Source of the DNA: Anianibacter sp965662745
GTDB lineage: Bacteria > Pseudomonadota > Alphaproteobacteria > Rhodobacterales > Rhodobacteraceae
Assembly: GCA_965662745.1 (NCBI GenBank)
Contig: CBFIJK010000008.1
Coordinates: 1 to 64,000 of the forward strand
DNA length: 64,000 bases
Reading direction: 5' to 3'
Shown here: positions 1 through 11,928 of the stretch, piece by piece
Position numbering within the stretch: position 1 is the first letter of the stretch
Layout: each line of letters opens with the position of its first letter
The notes under the pieces: generated by a model
Databases searched by the model: none
The model's input: the letters and a program-made list of their open reading frames with translations, nothing else
What the model was told of the DNA's origin: nothing
Position numbers and translations under genes: made by a program

Positions 1-1026
1 GGTGTCCGCCTCGCCATTCGCCTTTCGCGTAGCGGTGAGGCCGACCACCTCGGCGGTCAGGTTGGTGGACCACTTCATCATGTCGCGCAGGATCGTATTC
101 AGATCGTCGCTGACCCGCTCTACCATGATGCGGCCGCCGACCAGACTGTCCTCGACCACCGCGCGGGGCAAAACGATGCCATGGGATCGGGCGAGGGTCT
201 GAAACACCTCGGCGGCGTACAGCTCTGGCTTGCGCACCGGGAGCCAGCGGCTGCCGCCCGCGCCAAGCGCCGGGCGCGCGACGGTCCATTCATCGGACCC
301 GCCCTTGTCGGAATAGGTGTAGACCGGCAAGTCGCGGTCGACGACGCGCATACGCGCGATCGCGACCTCGGGGCTGAACTTTGCCGCACGCGCATCCATG
401 CTGACCGAATAACCGCCCGATTCGCGTATCCATTGGAAGTGCACCCGGTTGTAATTGAGGTTCAGACCCGAAATCGCCGGGTTATAGCCAAGGTGATCGG
501 GCTGTTCGGGGTCGATCGAGAACAGCGTCGGCAGCGCTTTGGTATGAACGACAAAGCGACCGGTGATCTCGCGCAGCCCCGCCTCTTTCAGATCGCGGGC
601 CATCGCGCCCAGCGCATCCGTGTCGAGCGTCGGATCGCCACTGCCCTCAAGGCAGAGATCGCCTTTGAGGATGCCATTCGACATCTCGCCTTGCGCACGA
701 AGACGGGTCTTGAACCGGTGCCCTGCCCCTAGTTTGTCCAGCGCGTAGAGCGCCGTGACCGCCTTGGTCGTCGAGGCGGGAGGAAGCTGTAACAGCGGGC
801 TGCGCGCCTCAAGCACCTCACCGGTTCGGGCATCGGCGACGAGATAGCCGATGCGGCCCGTCAGATTGGCCTCGGCGATCAGTTGTTCGGCGGATTTGAC
901 AGCGCGCTTGTGGAAATCGACAGGGCGCGCGACCGGCACGCGCGAAAGCTCTGGCGCGCCGGCAAAGGCTGCGCTTGCCGCGGTGGCAGCCGCAGACCCC
1001 AGGAAGAAACGCCGCGAAACGGCCAC
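1..1026 (-). CDS. dacB: D-alanyl-D-alanine carboxypeptidase/endopeptidase (PBP4, S13 family), partial
   Basis: Penicillin-binding protein 4 family enzyme that hydrolyses D-Ala-D-Ala and peptidoglycan cross-links in the periplasm. Only the first 342 codons are present; the frame runs off the left edge, so the C-terminal KTG box is not visible. The N-terminus has a twin-arginine-like signal (SRRFFLG followed by an Ala-rich stretch). The catalytic STTK tetrad is near residues 85-88 and the STN (SxN) motif near 320-322, as expected for S13 enzymes. The start is a GTG with AGGAGG seven bases upstream; no ATG fits. It follows nadD on the same strand after 56 bases, so the two may be co-transcribed. 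Family identity is clear from the motif order. Confidence 0.88.
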   Translation of the reverse strand, partial: MAVSRRFFLGSAAATAASAAFAGAPELSRVPVARPVDFHKRAVKSAEQLIAEANLTGRIGYLVADARTGEVLEARSPLLQLPPASTTKAVTALYALDKLGAGHRFKTRLRAQGEMSNGILKGDLCLEGSGDPTLDTDALGAMARDLKEAGLREITGRFVVHTKALPTLFSIDPEQPDHLGYNPAISGLNLNYNRVHFQWIRESGGYSVSMDARAAKFSPEVAIARMRVVDRDLPVYTYSDKGGSDEWTVARPALGAGGSRWLPVRKPELYAAEVFQTLARSHGIVLPRAVVEDSLVGGRIMVERVSDDLNTILRDMMKWSTNLTAEVVGLTATRKANGEADT

Positions 1027-1082
1027 GATAGCACCTCCTGCCCCCAAAGCAGGGTCTGGCCGATTGCGCCTGAGTCGCGCAA

Positions 1083-1694
1083 CTACCTAACCCATTCACC
1101 TCGCGAACGAATTTCAGTCGATGATATTTTTACCATAGGCATATTCAGAAAGCACCAAGAGGGTGGTGACATCTTCGGCAACTCCCGCGCACGGGCCGCA
1201 GGCAAACGGTAGCGGTCAAACATGGACGCTGCTGGTGCGATGCGCGCGGCCATGCGCTCGCCCGGGCGCGCGAGCACGCCTATCGGAATATTCGACAGGA
1301 TCCAGCGCCAGCGATCCCAGCGGTGAAACCCCGACAGATTGTCCGCGCCCATCAGCCAGACGAACCGGACACCGGGATAGGCGTGAAACAGCGCTTGCAG
1401 CGTTTCGGCGGTATAGCGCGTGCCGATCCGCGTTTCGATATCGGTGACCGTGACGCGCGGGTCCGTCAGGATCGCGCGAGAGGCCACGACACGGCGGGTC
1501 AAATCCGCCGGTCCTTCAGCTTTCAGTGGATTGCCCGGTGAGACCAGCCACCAGACCGCATCGAGACCAAAGCGCTTCATCGCCTCGCCGGTGATATGCA
1601 CATGTCCTTCATGCGGTGGATCGAAGGACCCGCCCAGAAGACCGATCCGTTGTCCCCGCGCGGCAATCGGCAAATGCGGCCCATGCGCGATCAT
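1083..1694 (-). CDS. nadD: Nicotinate-nucleotide adenylyltransferase
   Basis: Transfers AMP from ATP to nicotinate mononucleotide, the next-to-last step of NAD synthesis (nadE for the last step lies at 17395-19053). The 203-residue protein has the nucleotidyltransferase signature GGSFDPPHEGH at residues 21-31 and the C-terminal ISSTEIRSRG stretch that corresponds to the ISSTxIR motif. The frame stays open upstream to 1970, but that stretch is antisense to the neighbouring hydrolase gene and lacks family similarity. The ATG at 1694 gives the normal family length (E. coli 213). It is divergent from the MBL-fold gene and upstream of dacB. Confidence 0.92.
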   Translation of the reverse strand: MIAHGPHLPIAARGQRIGLLGGSFDPPHEGHVHITGEAMKRFGLDAVWWLVSPGNPLKAEGPADLTRRVVASRAILTDPRVTVTDIETRIGTRYTAETLQALFHAYPGVRFVWLMGADNLSGFHRWDRWRWILSNIPIGVLARPGERMAARIAPAASMFDRYRLPAARARELPKMSPPSWCFLNMPMVKISSTEIRSRGEWVR

Positions 1695-1833
1695 TCGGCC
1701 CGTCCCCTGTTTCAATCGTCGATCCGGTCTACCCGTGGTGTCCGGCGCAGGCAATGTCGGCGATGCCCAGGCAGTTGGCGCGCCTTCGCGGCGCGCTACC
1801 CTTTTGCAGGCAACGATTTGGAGGACCCAAACC

Positions 1834-2778
1834 ATGAACCGCAGAGATTTCTTCGCCACCGCGGCCGCCGCAAGCACGGCGACCGCCCTGCCGAACCTGA
1901 CCTTCGCCGCCGCCCATAGCAGCGCGCCTGCGATCCCCGCGGCCCAGCGCTTTATCGTCGGCGACATCACCGTTACCGCGCTGAATGACGGGTCGCTGCA
2001 TATCGGCCCCGATGCGCTGAGCGGGATTGATGCCGCTGGATATGACGAGCTAATGCGCGCGGCCTTCCGCGATCCCGAGACCTATCCTTCGGCGGTCAAC
2101 GCGTTCCTGATCGAGACCGGCGATCTGAAGATCATGGTCGACGCAGGTACCGGCGGCGCGATGGGCGACACGCTTGGCAAGCTTCCGATGAACCTTGCAG
2201 GCGCGGGCATCGACCCGTCGGCAATCACCCATCTTCTCGCGACGCACCTTCACCCCGACCATGTCGGCGGCGCGGTGCTGGACGGCAGCGCCCTGTTCCC
2301 GAACGCGGAACTTGTCGTGTCCGAAACCGAACAGGGATTCTGGATTGACGACAGCAATTTCGATGAATCGTCACAAGGCTTCAAACAGATCGCGCAGGGC
2401 GTGCTGTCAGCCTATGGAGATCGCATGTCGATGTTCAGCGGCGAGGCAGAAATCGCGCCCGGCATCATGTCCATGCCGCTGCCGGGTCATACGCCCGGAC
2501 ATACCGGTTTCATGGTGTCTTCCGGCGACGAGTCGCTTCTGATCTGGGCCGACATCATTCATGTGCCGCCGGTGCAGTTCGCGCGCCCCTCGGTCACCAT
2601 CGGCTTTGACGTCAACCCAGATCAAGCCGCCGAGACGCGTGCCCGCATCCTCGACCGCGTTGCAGCCGACCGGATGATGGTTGCCGGCAGCCATATGACC
2701 TTCCCAGGTCTGGCCAACATCGCGCCCGATGGCGACGGCTTTCGCGCAGTTGCGGCGAATTACGACTACCAGGCCTGA
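1834..2778 (+). CDS. Exported metallo-beta-lactamase-fold hydrolase
   Basis: A 314-residue MBL-fold metallohydrolase. The HLHPDH metal-binding motif (HxHxDH) is at about residues 138-143 and a second histidine-rich motif, GHTPGHTGF, lies further on; both fit a binuclear zinc site. The N-terminus (MNRRDFFATAAAAS) is a twin-arginine signal, so it probably acts folded in the periplasm. The layout, a Tat signal then an FxVGDxxVTALNDG-like start, resembles the methyl-parathion-hydrolase/lactonase-like branch, but the substrate cannot be read from sequence. The ATG at 1834 has a GGAGG-like site upstream; the frame is open further 5' but that part is antisense to nadD. Confidence 0.85.
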   Translation: MNRRDFFATAAAASTATALPNLTFAAAHSSAPAIPAAQRFIVGDITVTALNDGSLHIGPDALSGIDAAGYDELMRAAFRDPETYPSAVNAFLIETGDLKIMVDAGTGGAMGDTLGKLPMNLAGAGIDPSAITHLLATHLHPDHVGGAVLDGSALFPNAELVVSETEQGFWIDDSNFDESSQGFKQIAQGVLSAYGDRMSMFSGEAEIAPGIMSMPLPGHTPGHTGFMVSSGDESLLIWADIIHVPPVQFARPSVTIGFDVNPDQAAETRARILDRVAADRMMVAGSHMTFPGLANIAPDGDGFRAVAANYDYQA

Positions 2779-2889
2779 TGGCCCTTGGTGCGCGGGGCCA
2801 CTCGGCCCCCGCACAACCTTGCGCTCCCCCCTCCTGGACCACTAGACAGTCGTTTGAAACAGCGATCCCAGACGCCCGGAGATGTCCCA

Positions 2890-4545
2890 ATGGCTGCCTA
2901 TCAATACGTCTATCACATGGATGGACTGTCCAAGACCTACCCCGGCGGGAAAAAGGTATTCGAAAACATCCGCTTGTCCTTCCTGCCCGGCGTCAAGATC
3001 GGCGTTGTCGGGGCGAACGGCGCCGGTAAATCCACCCTCCTGCGCGTCATGGCCGGTATGGACAAGGATTTCTCGGGCGAGGCTTGGGCTGCAGAAGGCG
3101 CGCGCGTCGGTTATTTGCCGCAAGAACCGCAGCTGGACGAAAGCCTCGATGTGCGCGGCAACGTCATGGAAGGCGTCGCGGCGAAGAAGGCCAAGCTGGA
3201 TCGCTTCAACGAACTGGCGATGAACTATTCGGACGAGACCGCCGAAGAAATGGCCGCGCTGCAGGACGAGATCGACAGTGAGAACCTGTGGGATCTCGAC
3301 GCACAGATCGACGTCGCGATGGAGGCTTTGCGCTGCCCACCGGACGAGGCAGATGTCACGTCTCTCTCGGGCGGTGAAAGCCGCCGGGTCGCTTTGTGCA
3401 AACTGCTTCTCGAACAGCCCGAAATGCTGCTTCTTGACGAGCCGACCAACCACCTCGATGCCGAGACGATTTCCTGGCTGCAACAGCACCTTATCAACTA
3501 CCCGGGCACGATCCTGATCGTGACCCACGACCGCTACTTCCTCGATGATATCACCGGCTGGATCCTCGAGCTCGATCGCGGGCGCGGCATCCCCTACGAG
3601 GGGAATTATTCCGACTGGCTGGAACAGAAGGCCAAGCGGCTTGAACAGGAATCGCGCGAGGACAAGTCCCGACAGAAGACACTGGAACGGGAACTGGAAT
3701 GGATGCGTCAGGGCGCAAAGGCCCGCCAGTCCAAACAGAAAGCGCGGATCGACCGGTATAACGACCTGGCGAACATGTCAGAGCGCGAGAAACTCGCCAA
3801 CGCGCAGATCATCATCCCCAATGGCGAACGCCTTGGATCGAAGGTGATCGAGGTCGAGGGCCTGCAAAAGGCGATGGGCGACAAGCTTTTGATCGAGGAC
3901 CTGTCGTTTTCCCTGCCGCCCGGCGGTATCGTCGGCGTGATCGGCCCCAACGGCGCAGGCAAGACGACGCTCTTTCGCATGCTGACCGGGCAGGAACAGC
4001 CCGACGCGGGAACGTTGGAATACGGCGACACGGTCAAGCTGTCCTATGTCGATCAGTCCCGCGATGCGCTGAAGCCGGATGCGACGGTCTGGGAAGAAAT
4101 TTCCGACGGCGGCGAAGTGATCCAGCTGGGCGATGCCCAGATGAACAGCCGTGCCTATTGCTCGGCTTTCAACTTCAAGGGCGGCGACCAGCAGAAGAAG
4201 GTCGGGTTGCTCTCAGGCGGTGAACGCAACCGCGTCCATATGGCCAAGCTGCTGAAATCCGGCGGCAATGTCCTGCTGCTGGACGAACCGACCAACGATC
4301 TGGACGTCGAGACGCTCCGGGCGCTGGAAGACGCGCTTGTGGATTTCGCAGGCTGCGCCGTGGTGATCTCGCACGACCGCTTCTTCCTCGACCGCATCTG
4401 CACGCATATCCTCGCCTTCGAGGGCGAGGCACATGTGGAATGGTTCGAAGGCAACTTCGAGGATTACGAGGAAGACAAGAAGCGCCGTTTGGGGCCGGAT
4501 GCGGTGGAGCCGAAGCGAATCAAGTACAAAAAGTTCTCTCGGTAG
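2890..4545 (+). CDS. ettA: Energy-dependent translational throttle protein EttA (ABC-F ATPase)
   Basis: Soluble ABC-F protein that binds the ribosomal E site and couples translation to the ATP/ADP ratio. It has two ABC cassettes: Walker A GANGAGKST near residue 41 and GPNGAGKTT near 352, each followed by an LSGGE signature and an LLLDEPTN Walker B with the H-loop region. Between the domains there is a charged linker (residues about 240-300). The 551 residues compare with 555 in E. coli. The start MAAYQYVYHM matches the family N-terminus, so the ATG at 2890 is preferred over in-frame upstream starts. It stands alone after the MBL gene, 111 bases downstream. Confidence 0.93.
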   Translation: MAAYQYVYHMDGLSKTYPGGKKVFENIRLSFLPGVKIGVVGANGAGKSTLLRVMAGMDKDFSGEAWAAEGARVGYLPQEPQLDESLDVRGNVMEGVAAKKAKLDRFNELAMNYSDETAEEMAALQDEIDSENLWDLDAQIDVAMEALRCPPDEADVTSLSGGESRRVALCKLLLEQPEMLLLDEPTNHLDAETISWLQQHLINYPGTILIVTHDRYFLDDITGWILELDRGRGIPYEGNYSDWLEQKAKRLEQESREDKSRQKTLERELEWMRQGAKARQSKQKARIDRYNDLANMSEREKLANAQIIIPNGERLGSKVIEVEGLQKAMGDKLLIEDLSFSLPPGGIVGVIGPNGAGKTTLFRMLTGQEQPDAGTLEYGDTVKLSYVDQSRDALKPDATVWEEISDGGEVIQLGDAQMNSRAYCSAFNFKGGDQQKKVGLLSGGERNRVHMAKLLKSGGNVLLLDEPTNDLDVETLRALEDALVDFAGCAVVISHDRFFLDRICTHILAFEGEAHVEWFEGNFEDYEEDKKRRLGPDAVEPKRIKYKKFSR

Positions 4546-4591
4546 AACCATGGGACCTGTATGGCGGGCCTTGTCCCACGTTACAGGCATC

Positions 4592-4870
4592 CCGGCTGAA
4601 CCGCGATTTGATCCGGCCCCAGTGCTGGGAATAGCTTGGAATCCGTTAAGGCATACGCCAGACGGCATGCATGTGATCGGGCAGAACAACCCAAGCGAGA
4701 ATTTCAACCGGGCGGTCGCGCACTACATGGCGCACGGACGCGCGCAGAATATCAAAGTGATCCAGCAAGACCGACGACCCGCGCTGCGCAAGACAGACGG
4801 TGAAGAAGACGTCGGTGGCAGAGGCGGGCGGGCGGCGGGAATCTGGCTCACGGCGGACTCTGCGCCACAA
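4592..4870 (-). pseudogene. Decayed REP-associated tyrosine transposase (RAYT, IS200-like Y1)
   Basis: Reading the minus strand, the frame encodes the N-terminal half of a RAYT: an FFTVCLAQR segment, the AWVVLPDHMHAVW block that holds the HxH metal motif of Y1 transposases, then an in-frame TAA at 4646-4648. After the stop, the same frame resumes family sequence (YSQHWGRIKSRFSR), so a nonsense codon interrupts the gene. The expected second half, with the catalytic tyrosine helix and the conserved YIHxNPVKHG block, is absent; the frame instead enters the antisense of the ettA 3' end. This is a truncated, non-functional relic. RAYTs normally act on REP palindromes, and GC-rich palindromes do occur in this window. 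Confidence 0.75.
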
Positions 4871-4924
4871 GGATTTACAAACCTTAAATACACACCGCTT
4901 TGATCCAAGCCCCCATCACACCCA

Positions 4925-4955
4925 TTGCAATCCGCCTCGAATTGGGCCATATAAC
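4925..4955 (+). promoter_or_regulatory. Possible sigma70-type promoter of the cold-shock gene
   Basis: TTGCAA at 4925-4930 and TATAAC at 4950-4955 are separated by 19 bases, slightly long. Use of this promoter would give a leader of about 115 bases before the cspA-like ATG, similar to the long leaders of cold-shock genes. Between the RAYT relic (ending 4870) and this site I see nothing else of note. Prediction only. Confidence 0.35.
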
Positions 4956-5078
4956 AGCCTGCTACCGATCTTCTCTTCGACCATCTGTTTTCCGACCACG
5001 GCTCACAGCACTCGAATTCTTGACGTGACGAGCCGGGCTGCCGCAGTTCCGTGGGCAGCGCAAAAAAGGAAAACTCAC

Positions 5079-5285
5079 ATGGCCACTGGCACCGTGAAAT
5101 GGTTCAACACCACCAAAGGCTTCGGCTTCATCGCACCCGAAACGGGCGGCAAGGACGTTTTCGTCCACATTTCCGCCGTTGAGCGTTCGGGTCTGACCGG
5201 CCTTCAGGACAACCAAAAGGTCACCTACGACCTCGAGACTGGCCGTGACGGCCGCGAGAACGCGACCAACCTGTCCCTCGCATAA
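5079..5285 (+). CDS. Cold-shock protein, CspA family
   Basis: A single 68-residue cold-shock domain that binds single-stranded RNA/DNA and melts mRNA structure. The RNP1 motif is KGFGFI and the RNP2 motif DVFVHISAV, both intact, and the N-terminus MATGTVKWFN is typical of the family. AAAAAAGGA upstream provides the ribosome binding site. The region upstream (4871-5078) has no gene and could form a long 5' leader. An intrinsic terminator follows 28 bases after the stop, so the gene is probably monocistronic. Whether it is cold-induced or constitutive cannot be told, as Rhodobacteraceae carry several paralogues. Confidence 0.93.
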   Translation: MATGTVKWFNTTKGFGFIAPETGGKDVFVHISAVERSGLTGLQDNQKVTYDLETGRDGRENATNLSLA

Positions 5286-5313
5286 GTCTTTTCGGGCCTA
5301 ACGGTTCGAATCG

Positions 5314-5345
5314 CGGCGCGCATCTGTCCGGATGCGCGCCGTTTT
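5314..5345 (+). terminator. Intrinsic terminator after the cold-shock gene
   Basis: An 11-base perfect stem (5314-5324 with 5331-5341), a six-base loop, then TTTT. Strong GC-rich hairpin directly downstream of the cspA-like stop. Confidence 0.8.
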
Positions 5346-5481
5346 CGTTTGCGACCCCCGCAGGGCGTTACCAAAGGTCAACACTTGCGCTGTATCGGAA
5401 ACCAGACGGGCCCTCGCTGCGTTGCCCGAAGAACAGATGCCGTGGCATTCTTCCGCCACGACCGACCGGAGGACACGCTTC

Positions 5482-6051
5482 ATGGCCAATCGCCGCCAGT
5501 TTCTTGCAACCGCTGCTGCCGCGCTCGCCGCGCCTGCACTGGGCCGCGCCGCGACCGAAGGATTCGAGCTCGCCGAAGAACTGCGGCCGCGATACGTGCG
5601 CATTTCCAAGGAGTATGAGCCAGGCCGCATCCTCGTCGTCCCGCAAAGCCATTTCCTCTATTGGGTGACAGAGCCGCGGAAGGCCATCCGTTATGGCGTC
5701 GGTGTGGGCCGGGCCGGTCTGTCCTTTCAGGGCGACGCGGTGATTCAGCGCAAGGCGGAATGGCCCGGCTGGCGCCCTACCAATTCGATGATCGAGCGGG
5801 AGCCGTCCCGCTATTCACAATTCGTCGAGGATGAGGACTACATCATGCCCGGCGGGCCGCGAAATCCGCTTGGGGCGCGGGCGCTCTATCTCTACCAGAA
5901 CGGCCGCGACACGTATTACCGGATCCACGGCACTACTGATCCGAACTCGATCGGCCGCTCGGAATCTTCGGGCTGCATCCGGATGCTGAACGCGCATGTC
6001 GCGCATCTTTACGAACAGGTGCCGATTGGCACGCCGGTCACCGTATTCTGA
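5482..6051 (+). CDS. L,D-transpeptidase (YkuD domain), Tat-exported
   Basis: A 189-residue protein with a twin-arginine signal (MANRRQFLATAAAALAAPALG) and one YkuD domain. The catalytic region is intact: HGTTDP with the conserved histidine, then SSGCIRM carrying the active-site cysteine (SxGCIRM). Such enzymes form 3-3 meso-diaminopimelate cross-links or attach lipoproteins to peptidoglycan in the periplasm. There is no LysM or peptidoglycan-binding domain. The ATG at 5482 follows a GGAGG site (5468-5472); longer in-frame starts would precede the Tat signal. It lies downstream of the cspA terminator, so it probably has its own promoter. Confidence 0.9.
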   Translation: MANRRQFLATAAAALAAPALGRAATEGFELAEELRPRYVRISKEYEPGRILVVPQSHFLYWVTEPRKAIRYGVGVGRAGLSFQGDAVIQRKAEWPGWRPTNSMIEREPSRYSQFVEDEDYIMPGGPRNPLGARALYLYQNGRDTYYRIHGTTDPNSIGRSESSGCIRMLNAHVAHLYEQVPIGTPVTVF

Positions 6052-6136
6052 TCCACGCGCATCCCTTTGCCCCGCCGTGCCTCGACTTTATTGCGGTGCG
6101 GCGGGAACCGGCGTGCCCTGACGGGGTTCGCCTTGC

Positions 6137-7435
6137 ATGATATCCTCCATCATCTGGAAATTGCGCAGTCTCCTGCAACTCTTGTGGGTGCGCACAGCGT
6201 TCTTCGCGCTGCTGGCGCTGATCGTCGCCCTCTTGGCCCCGTTCACGACGGTTCTGCCCTTCAACCTGGCCTTCAAGATCGAGCAAGAGGCGCTGCAGCA
6301 GCTTCTGTCGATCCTGACCAATTCCATGCTGGCGGTGACGACGTTTTCCTTGTCCATCATGGTCAGCGCGCATCTGGCCGCGGATGGGTCTGCCACGCCG
6401 CGCGCGCACAGGCTGCTCAGGCAGGACGGGCGCACGCAATCTGTGATCGCGACCTTCATCGGCGCGTTCATCTATGCGCTGACGCTGACCGTTCTGATGA
6501 GCGTCGATCTGATCTCCGAGGGCGAAGTGGCCATCGTCTATATCGTGACGGTCGGCGTGATCCTTTTGGTCGTGATCGCGATCCTGCGCTGGGTGGCGCA
6601 CCTCGCGGGCCTTGGCAGCGTCGAATCGACGATCGACCGGGTCGAGGAAAGCGCGCGTTCCTCGATCATGAAATGCGTGAACAACCCATATCACCGAGCA
6701 CACATCTACCATGATGCCAGCGACATCCCGCGGGCTGCGGGCATCGTCCATGGCAAGACCTTCGGATATATCCAGAATATCGACACCGACGCTCTGGGAG
6801 AGATAAGCGAAGAAAGAGCGATCTCGATCTGGCTGGCGGTCACCCCCGGCGATACAGTCGGGGACGGCGATGCGCTGGCCTATGTGGATGGCGAGGCGCT
6901 CGACGAACAGTCTGAGAGGCAGATCCGCGCGTCAATCCATGTCGGGACGCATCGCGACTATGTTCAGGATCCGATCTACGCACTGACGGTGCTGTGTGAG
7001 ATCGGCGAGCGCGCACTATCACCCGGGATCAACGATCCGCGCACGGCGATCGGGGTCGTCACCCGCTTGACGCGGCTGGTCGACATGATCGACGACACTC
7101 ATGAAAGCGAAGAGCCCGAGGCGACCGCCGTCTATATCCGGCCTATTGATCTGCATGACCTGATGCGCTGCAGTTTCGACCCCATCGCTCGCGATGGTAG
7201 CGGGTTCGTCGAGGTGCAGCTTGTCCTGCAAGGCGCGTATCAAAGGCTGGCGCGTCACCGGAACGAGGCGATTTCCGAGGCTGCGAAACAACTGTCGGGC
7301 CGCGCGCTGACCTACGCGGACGCGGGCATCCTTTTGGCCGATGATCTGGACCGCATCCGACAGGTTGCGCCCGCGACCGAGATGGCAGAGCGCAAGGGCG
7401 ACGATCCTTCACCCGATATGGACCGCGCGCCGTGA
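6137..7435 (+). CDS. DUF2254 family integral membrane protein
   Basis: A 432-residue protein with four hydrophobic segments in the first ~160 residues (roughly 20-42, 56-78, 100-125, 132-152), followed by a long soluble C-terminal region. This architecture and the motif GINDPRTA near residue 299 are characteristic of DUF2254 predicted membrane proteins, whose function is unknown. The conserved block FTTVLPFNLAFKIEQEALQQLL after the first helix also fits the family. The ATG at 6137 begins the first membrane helix region. It is convergent with gcvP, 13 bases away, with no obvious terminator between. Confidence 0.82.
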   Translation: MISSIIWKLRSLLQLLWVRTAFFALLALIVALLAPFTTVLPFNLAFKIEQEALQQLLSILTNSMLAVTTFSLSIMVSAHLAADGSATPRAHRLLRQDGRTQSVIATFIGAFIYALTLTVLMSVDLISEGEVAIVYIVTVGVILLVVIAILRWVAHLAGLGSVESTIDRVEESARSSIMKCVNNPYHRAHIYHDASDIPRAAGIVHGKTFGYIQNIDTDALGEISEERAISIWLAVTPGDTVGDGDALAYVDGEALDEQSERQIRASIHVGTHRDYVQDPIYALTVLCEIGERALSPGINDPRTAIGVVTRLTRLVDMIDDTHESEEPEATAVYIRPIDLHDLMRCSFDPIARDGSGFVEVQLVLQGAYQRLARHRNEAISEAAKQLSGRALTYADAGILLADDLDRIRQVAPATEMAERKGDDPSPDMDRAP

Positions 7436-7448
7436 CCGGTGCCCAACC

Positions 7449-10295
<2,847 letters not shown>

Positions 10296-10361
10296 GGGCA
10301 CTCCTTCACGCCGCGCAGGCCAGCGCGGCTGTCGTTGATGCTGAGGGCGGCGGGGCCGCGT

Positions 10362-10721
10362 CTATTCGATGAACTCTTTGTATTCGTCTTCGGTCATCAG
10401 ATCGTCGAGCACGCTCAGATCGTCGACCTTCAGCTTGAAGAACCATGCGTCGCCGGTCGGATCGTCGTTCACCAGAGACGGGGTCTCGGCCAGCTTGTCG
10501 TTCACCTCGACGATCTCGCCATCCAGCGGCGCAAGGATATCTGACGCGGCCTTGACCGATTCGATCACGACAACCTCGTCGCCCTTGGTCACCTGCGTCT
10601 CAAGCTCTGGCAGTTCCACGAAGACGATATCGCCAAGCTGTTCACTGGCGTGTTCGGTGATCCCCACGACAACCAGATCGCCATCGACGTTCAGCCATTC
10701 ATGATCTTCGGTGTATTTCAT
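10362..10721 (-). CDS. gcvH: Glycine cleavage system H protein
   Basis: Lipoyl carrier of the glycine cleavage complex, 119 residues. The lipoylation lysine is K57 within ESVKAASD, and the N-terminal MKYTEDHEWL is typical of the family. It shuttles the aminomethyl arm between GcvP, GcvT and lipoamide dehydrogenase. It sits ten bases downstream of gcvT in the same operon. The in-frame opening upstream of 10721 is antisense/coding overlap with gcvT and is rejected. Confidence 0.96.
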   Translation of the reverse strand: MKYTEDHEWLNVDGDLVVVGITEHASEQLGDIVFVELPELETQVTKGDEVVVIESVKAASDILAPLDGEIVEVNDKLAETPSLVNDDPTGDAWFFKLKVDDLSVLDDLMTEDEYKEFIE

Positions 10722-10731
10722 CGCTATTCCC

Positions 10732-11862
10732 TCAGCGTTTGTAGTCATGTGGATGAAAGGGCATCGCCGCGACTGTCGCCGGTAGGCGTTTGCCCCGCAC
10801 CTCTCCGAAAACTTTGGTGTCTTTTTCGGCGTAGTCCACTGAAACGTAGCCCATTGAGACAGGGGCTTGGACGGACGGACCGAAGGCGCCAGATGTAACT
10901 GCGCCGATAGGCGTTTCGCTTGTTTCGGTGGCAAAGATTTGCGTACCTGCCCGCATTGGCGCGCGCCCTTCGGGCAAGAGACCGACACGGCGCCGCGCCG
11001 GGCCGTTTGCAATTTCGGTCAGGATGCGATCAGCGCCGGGAAAACCGCCTTCGCGCTCGCCGCCCGCGCGCCGCACCTTCTGGATCGCCCAAAGAAGATC
11101 GCCCTCGATGGGCGTCGTCTCGGTGTCGAGATCGGAGCCGTACAGGCATAGCCCCGCCTCCAGCCGCAGCGAATCGCGTGCGCCCAGACCGATGGCCTGG
11201 ACCCGGTCGTCGGACAGGATGGCGCGGGCAAATGCCTCTGCCTGATCGTCCGGGACGGAAATTTCATAGCCGTCTTCGCCGGTATAACCCGACCGCGAAA
11301 TCCAGAGTGGGCCATAGGGGCTGTCGAACACATCTGCATCCATGAATCGTATCCCCGCGACACCGGGCAGGATGGCCGACAGCACCGCCTCGGCTTGCGG
11401 CCCTTGCAGCGCGACAAGCGCGCGGTCCTCGATCACCTCGACCGAGACATCCCCGAGAAGCCCTGCGCGCAGATGCGCGATATCGACGTCCTTGCAGGCG
11501 GCATTCACGACGAGGAACAGGTGATCGCCGCGCCGCGCGATCATCAGATCGTCGAGGATCCCGCCGCTGTCATTGGTGAAAAACCCATAGCGCTGACGCC
11601 CTTCGGCAAGCCCGGCGATATTGACCGGCACCAGCGCTTCCAGCGCAAGGGCCGCATCCCCGGCATCACCACTTTCGGCGCGCAGGATGATCTGGCCCAT
11701 ATGGCTGACGTCAAAAAGCCCGGCCGCGTCCCGTGTGTGCAGATGTTCCTTCATCACGCCAAGGCGGTACTGCACGGGCATCTCGTAGCCCGCGAACGGC
11801 ACCATCTTGGCACCGAGTTCGATGTGCAGATCGTAAAGACAGGTTCGCTTCAGATCGGCCAT
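10732..11862 (-). CDS. gcvT: Aminomethyltransferase (glycine cleavage T protein)
   Basis: Tetrahydrofolate-dependent T protein that releases ammonia and makes 5,10-methylene-THF. The 376 residues carry the N-terminal GCV_T fold (ELGAKMVPFAGYEMPVQY, DVSHMGQI) and the C-terminal barrel. The ATG at 11862 follows an AAAGGGG site; a longer in-frame start at 11904 would enter the riboswitch expression platform. It is the first gene of the operon and lies about 70 bases after the second glycine aptamer. Confidence 0.95.
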   Translation of the reverse strand: MADLKRTCLYDLHIELGAKMVPFAGYEMPVQYRLGVMKEHLHTRDAAGLFDVSHMGQIILRAESGDAGDAALALEALVPVNIAGLAEGRQRYGFFTNDSGGILDDLMIARRGDHLFLVVNAACKDVDIAHLRAGLLGDVSVEVIEDRALVALQGPQAEAVLSAILPGVAGIRFMDADVFDSPYGPLWISRSGYTGEDGYEISVPDDQAEAFARAILSDDRVQAIGLGARDSLRLEAGLCLYGSDLDTETTPIEGDLLWAIQKVRRAGGEREGGFPGADRILTEIANGPARRRVGLLPEGRAPMRAGTQIFATETSETPIGAVTSGAFGPSVQAPVSMGYVSVDYAEKDTKVFGEVRGKRLPATVAAMPFHPHDYKR

Positions 11863-11928
11863 GCCGCCCCTTTCAACTTCGCCGGGCTCATAACCGTCCG
11901 GCACCAGATACGGGCCAGTTGCCCATTG

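Noticed and set aside
1695..1970. N-terminal extension of nadD
   Set aside because: Antisense to the MBL-fold gene and not similar to NadD; the ATG at 1694 gives the family length.
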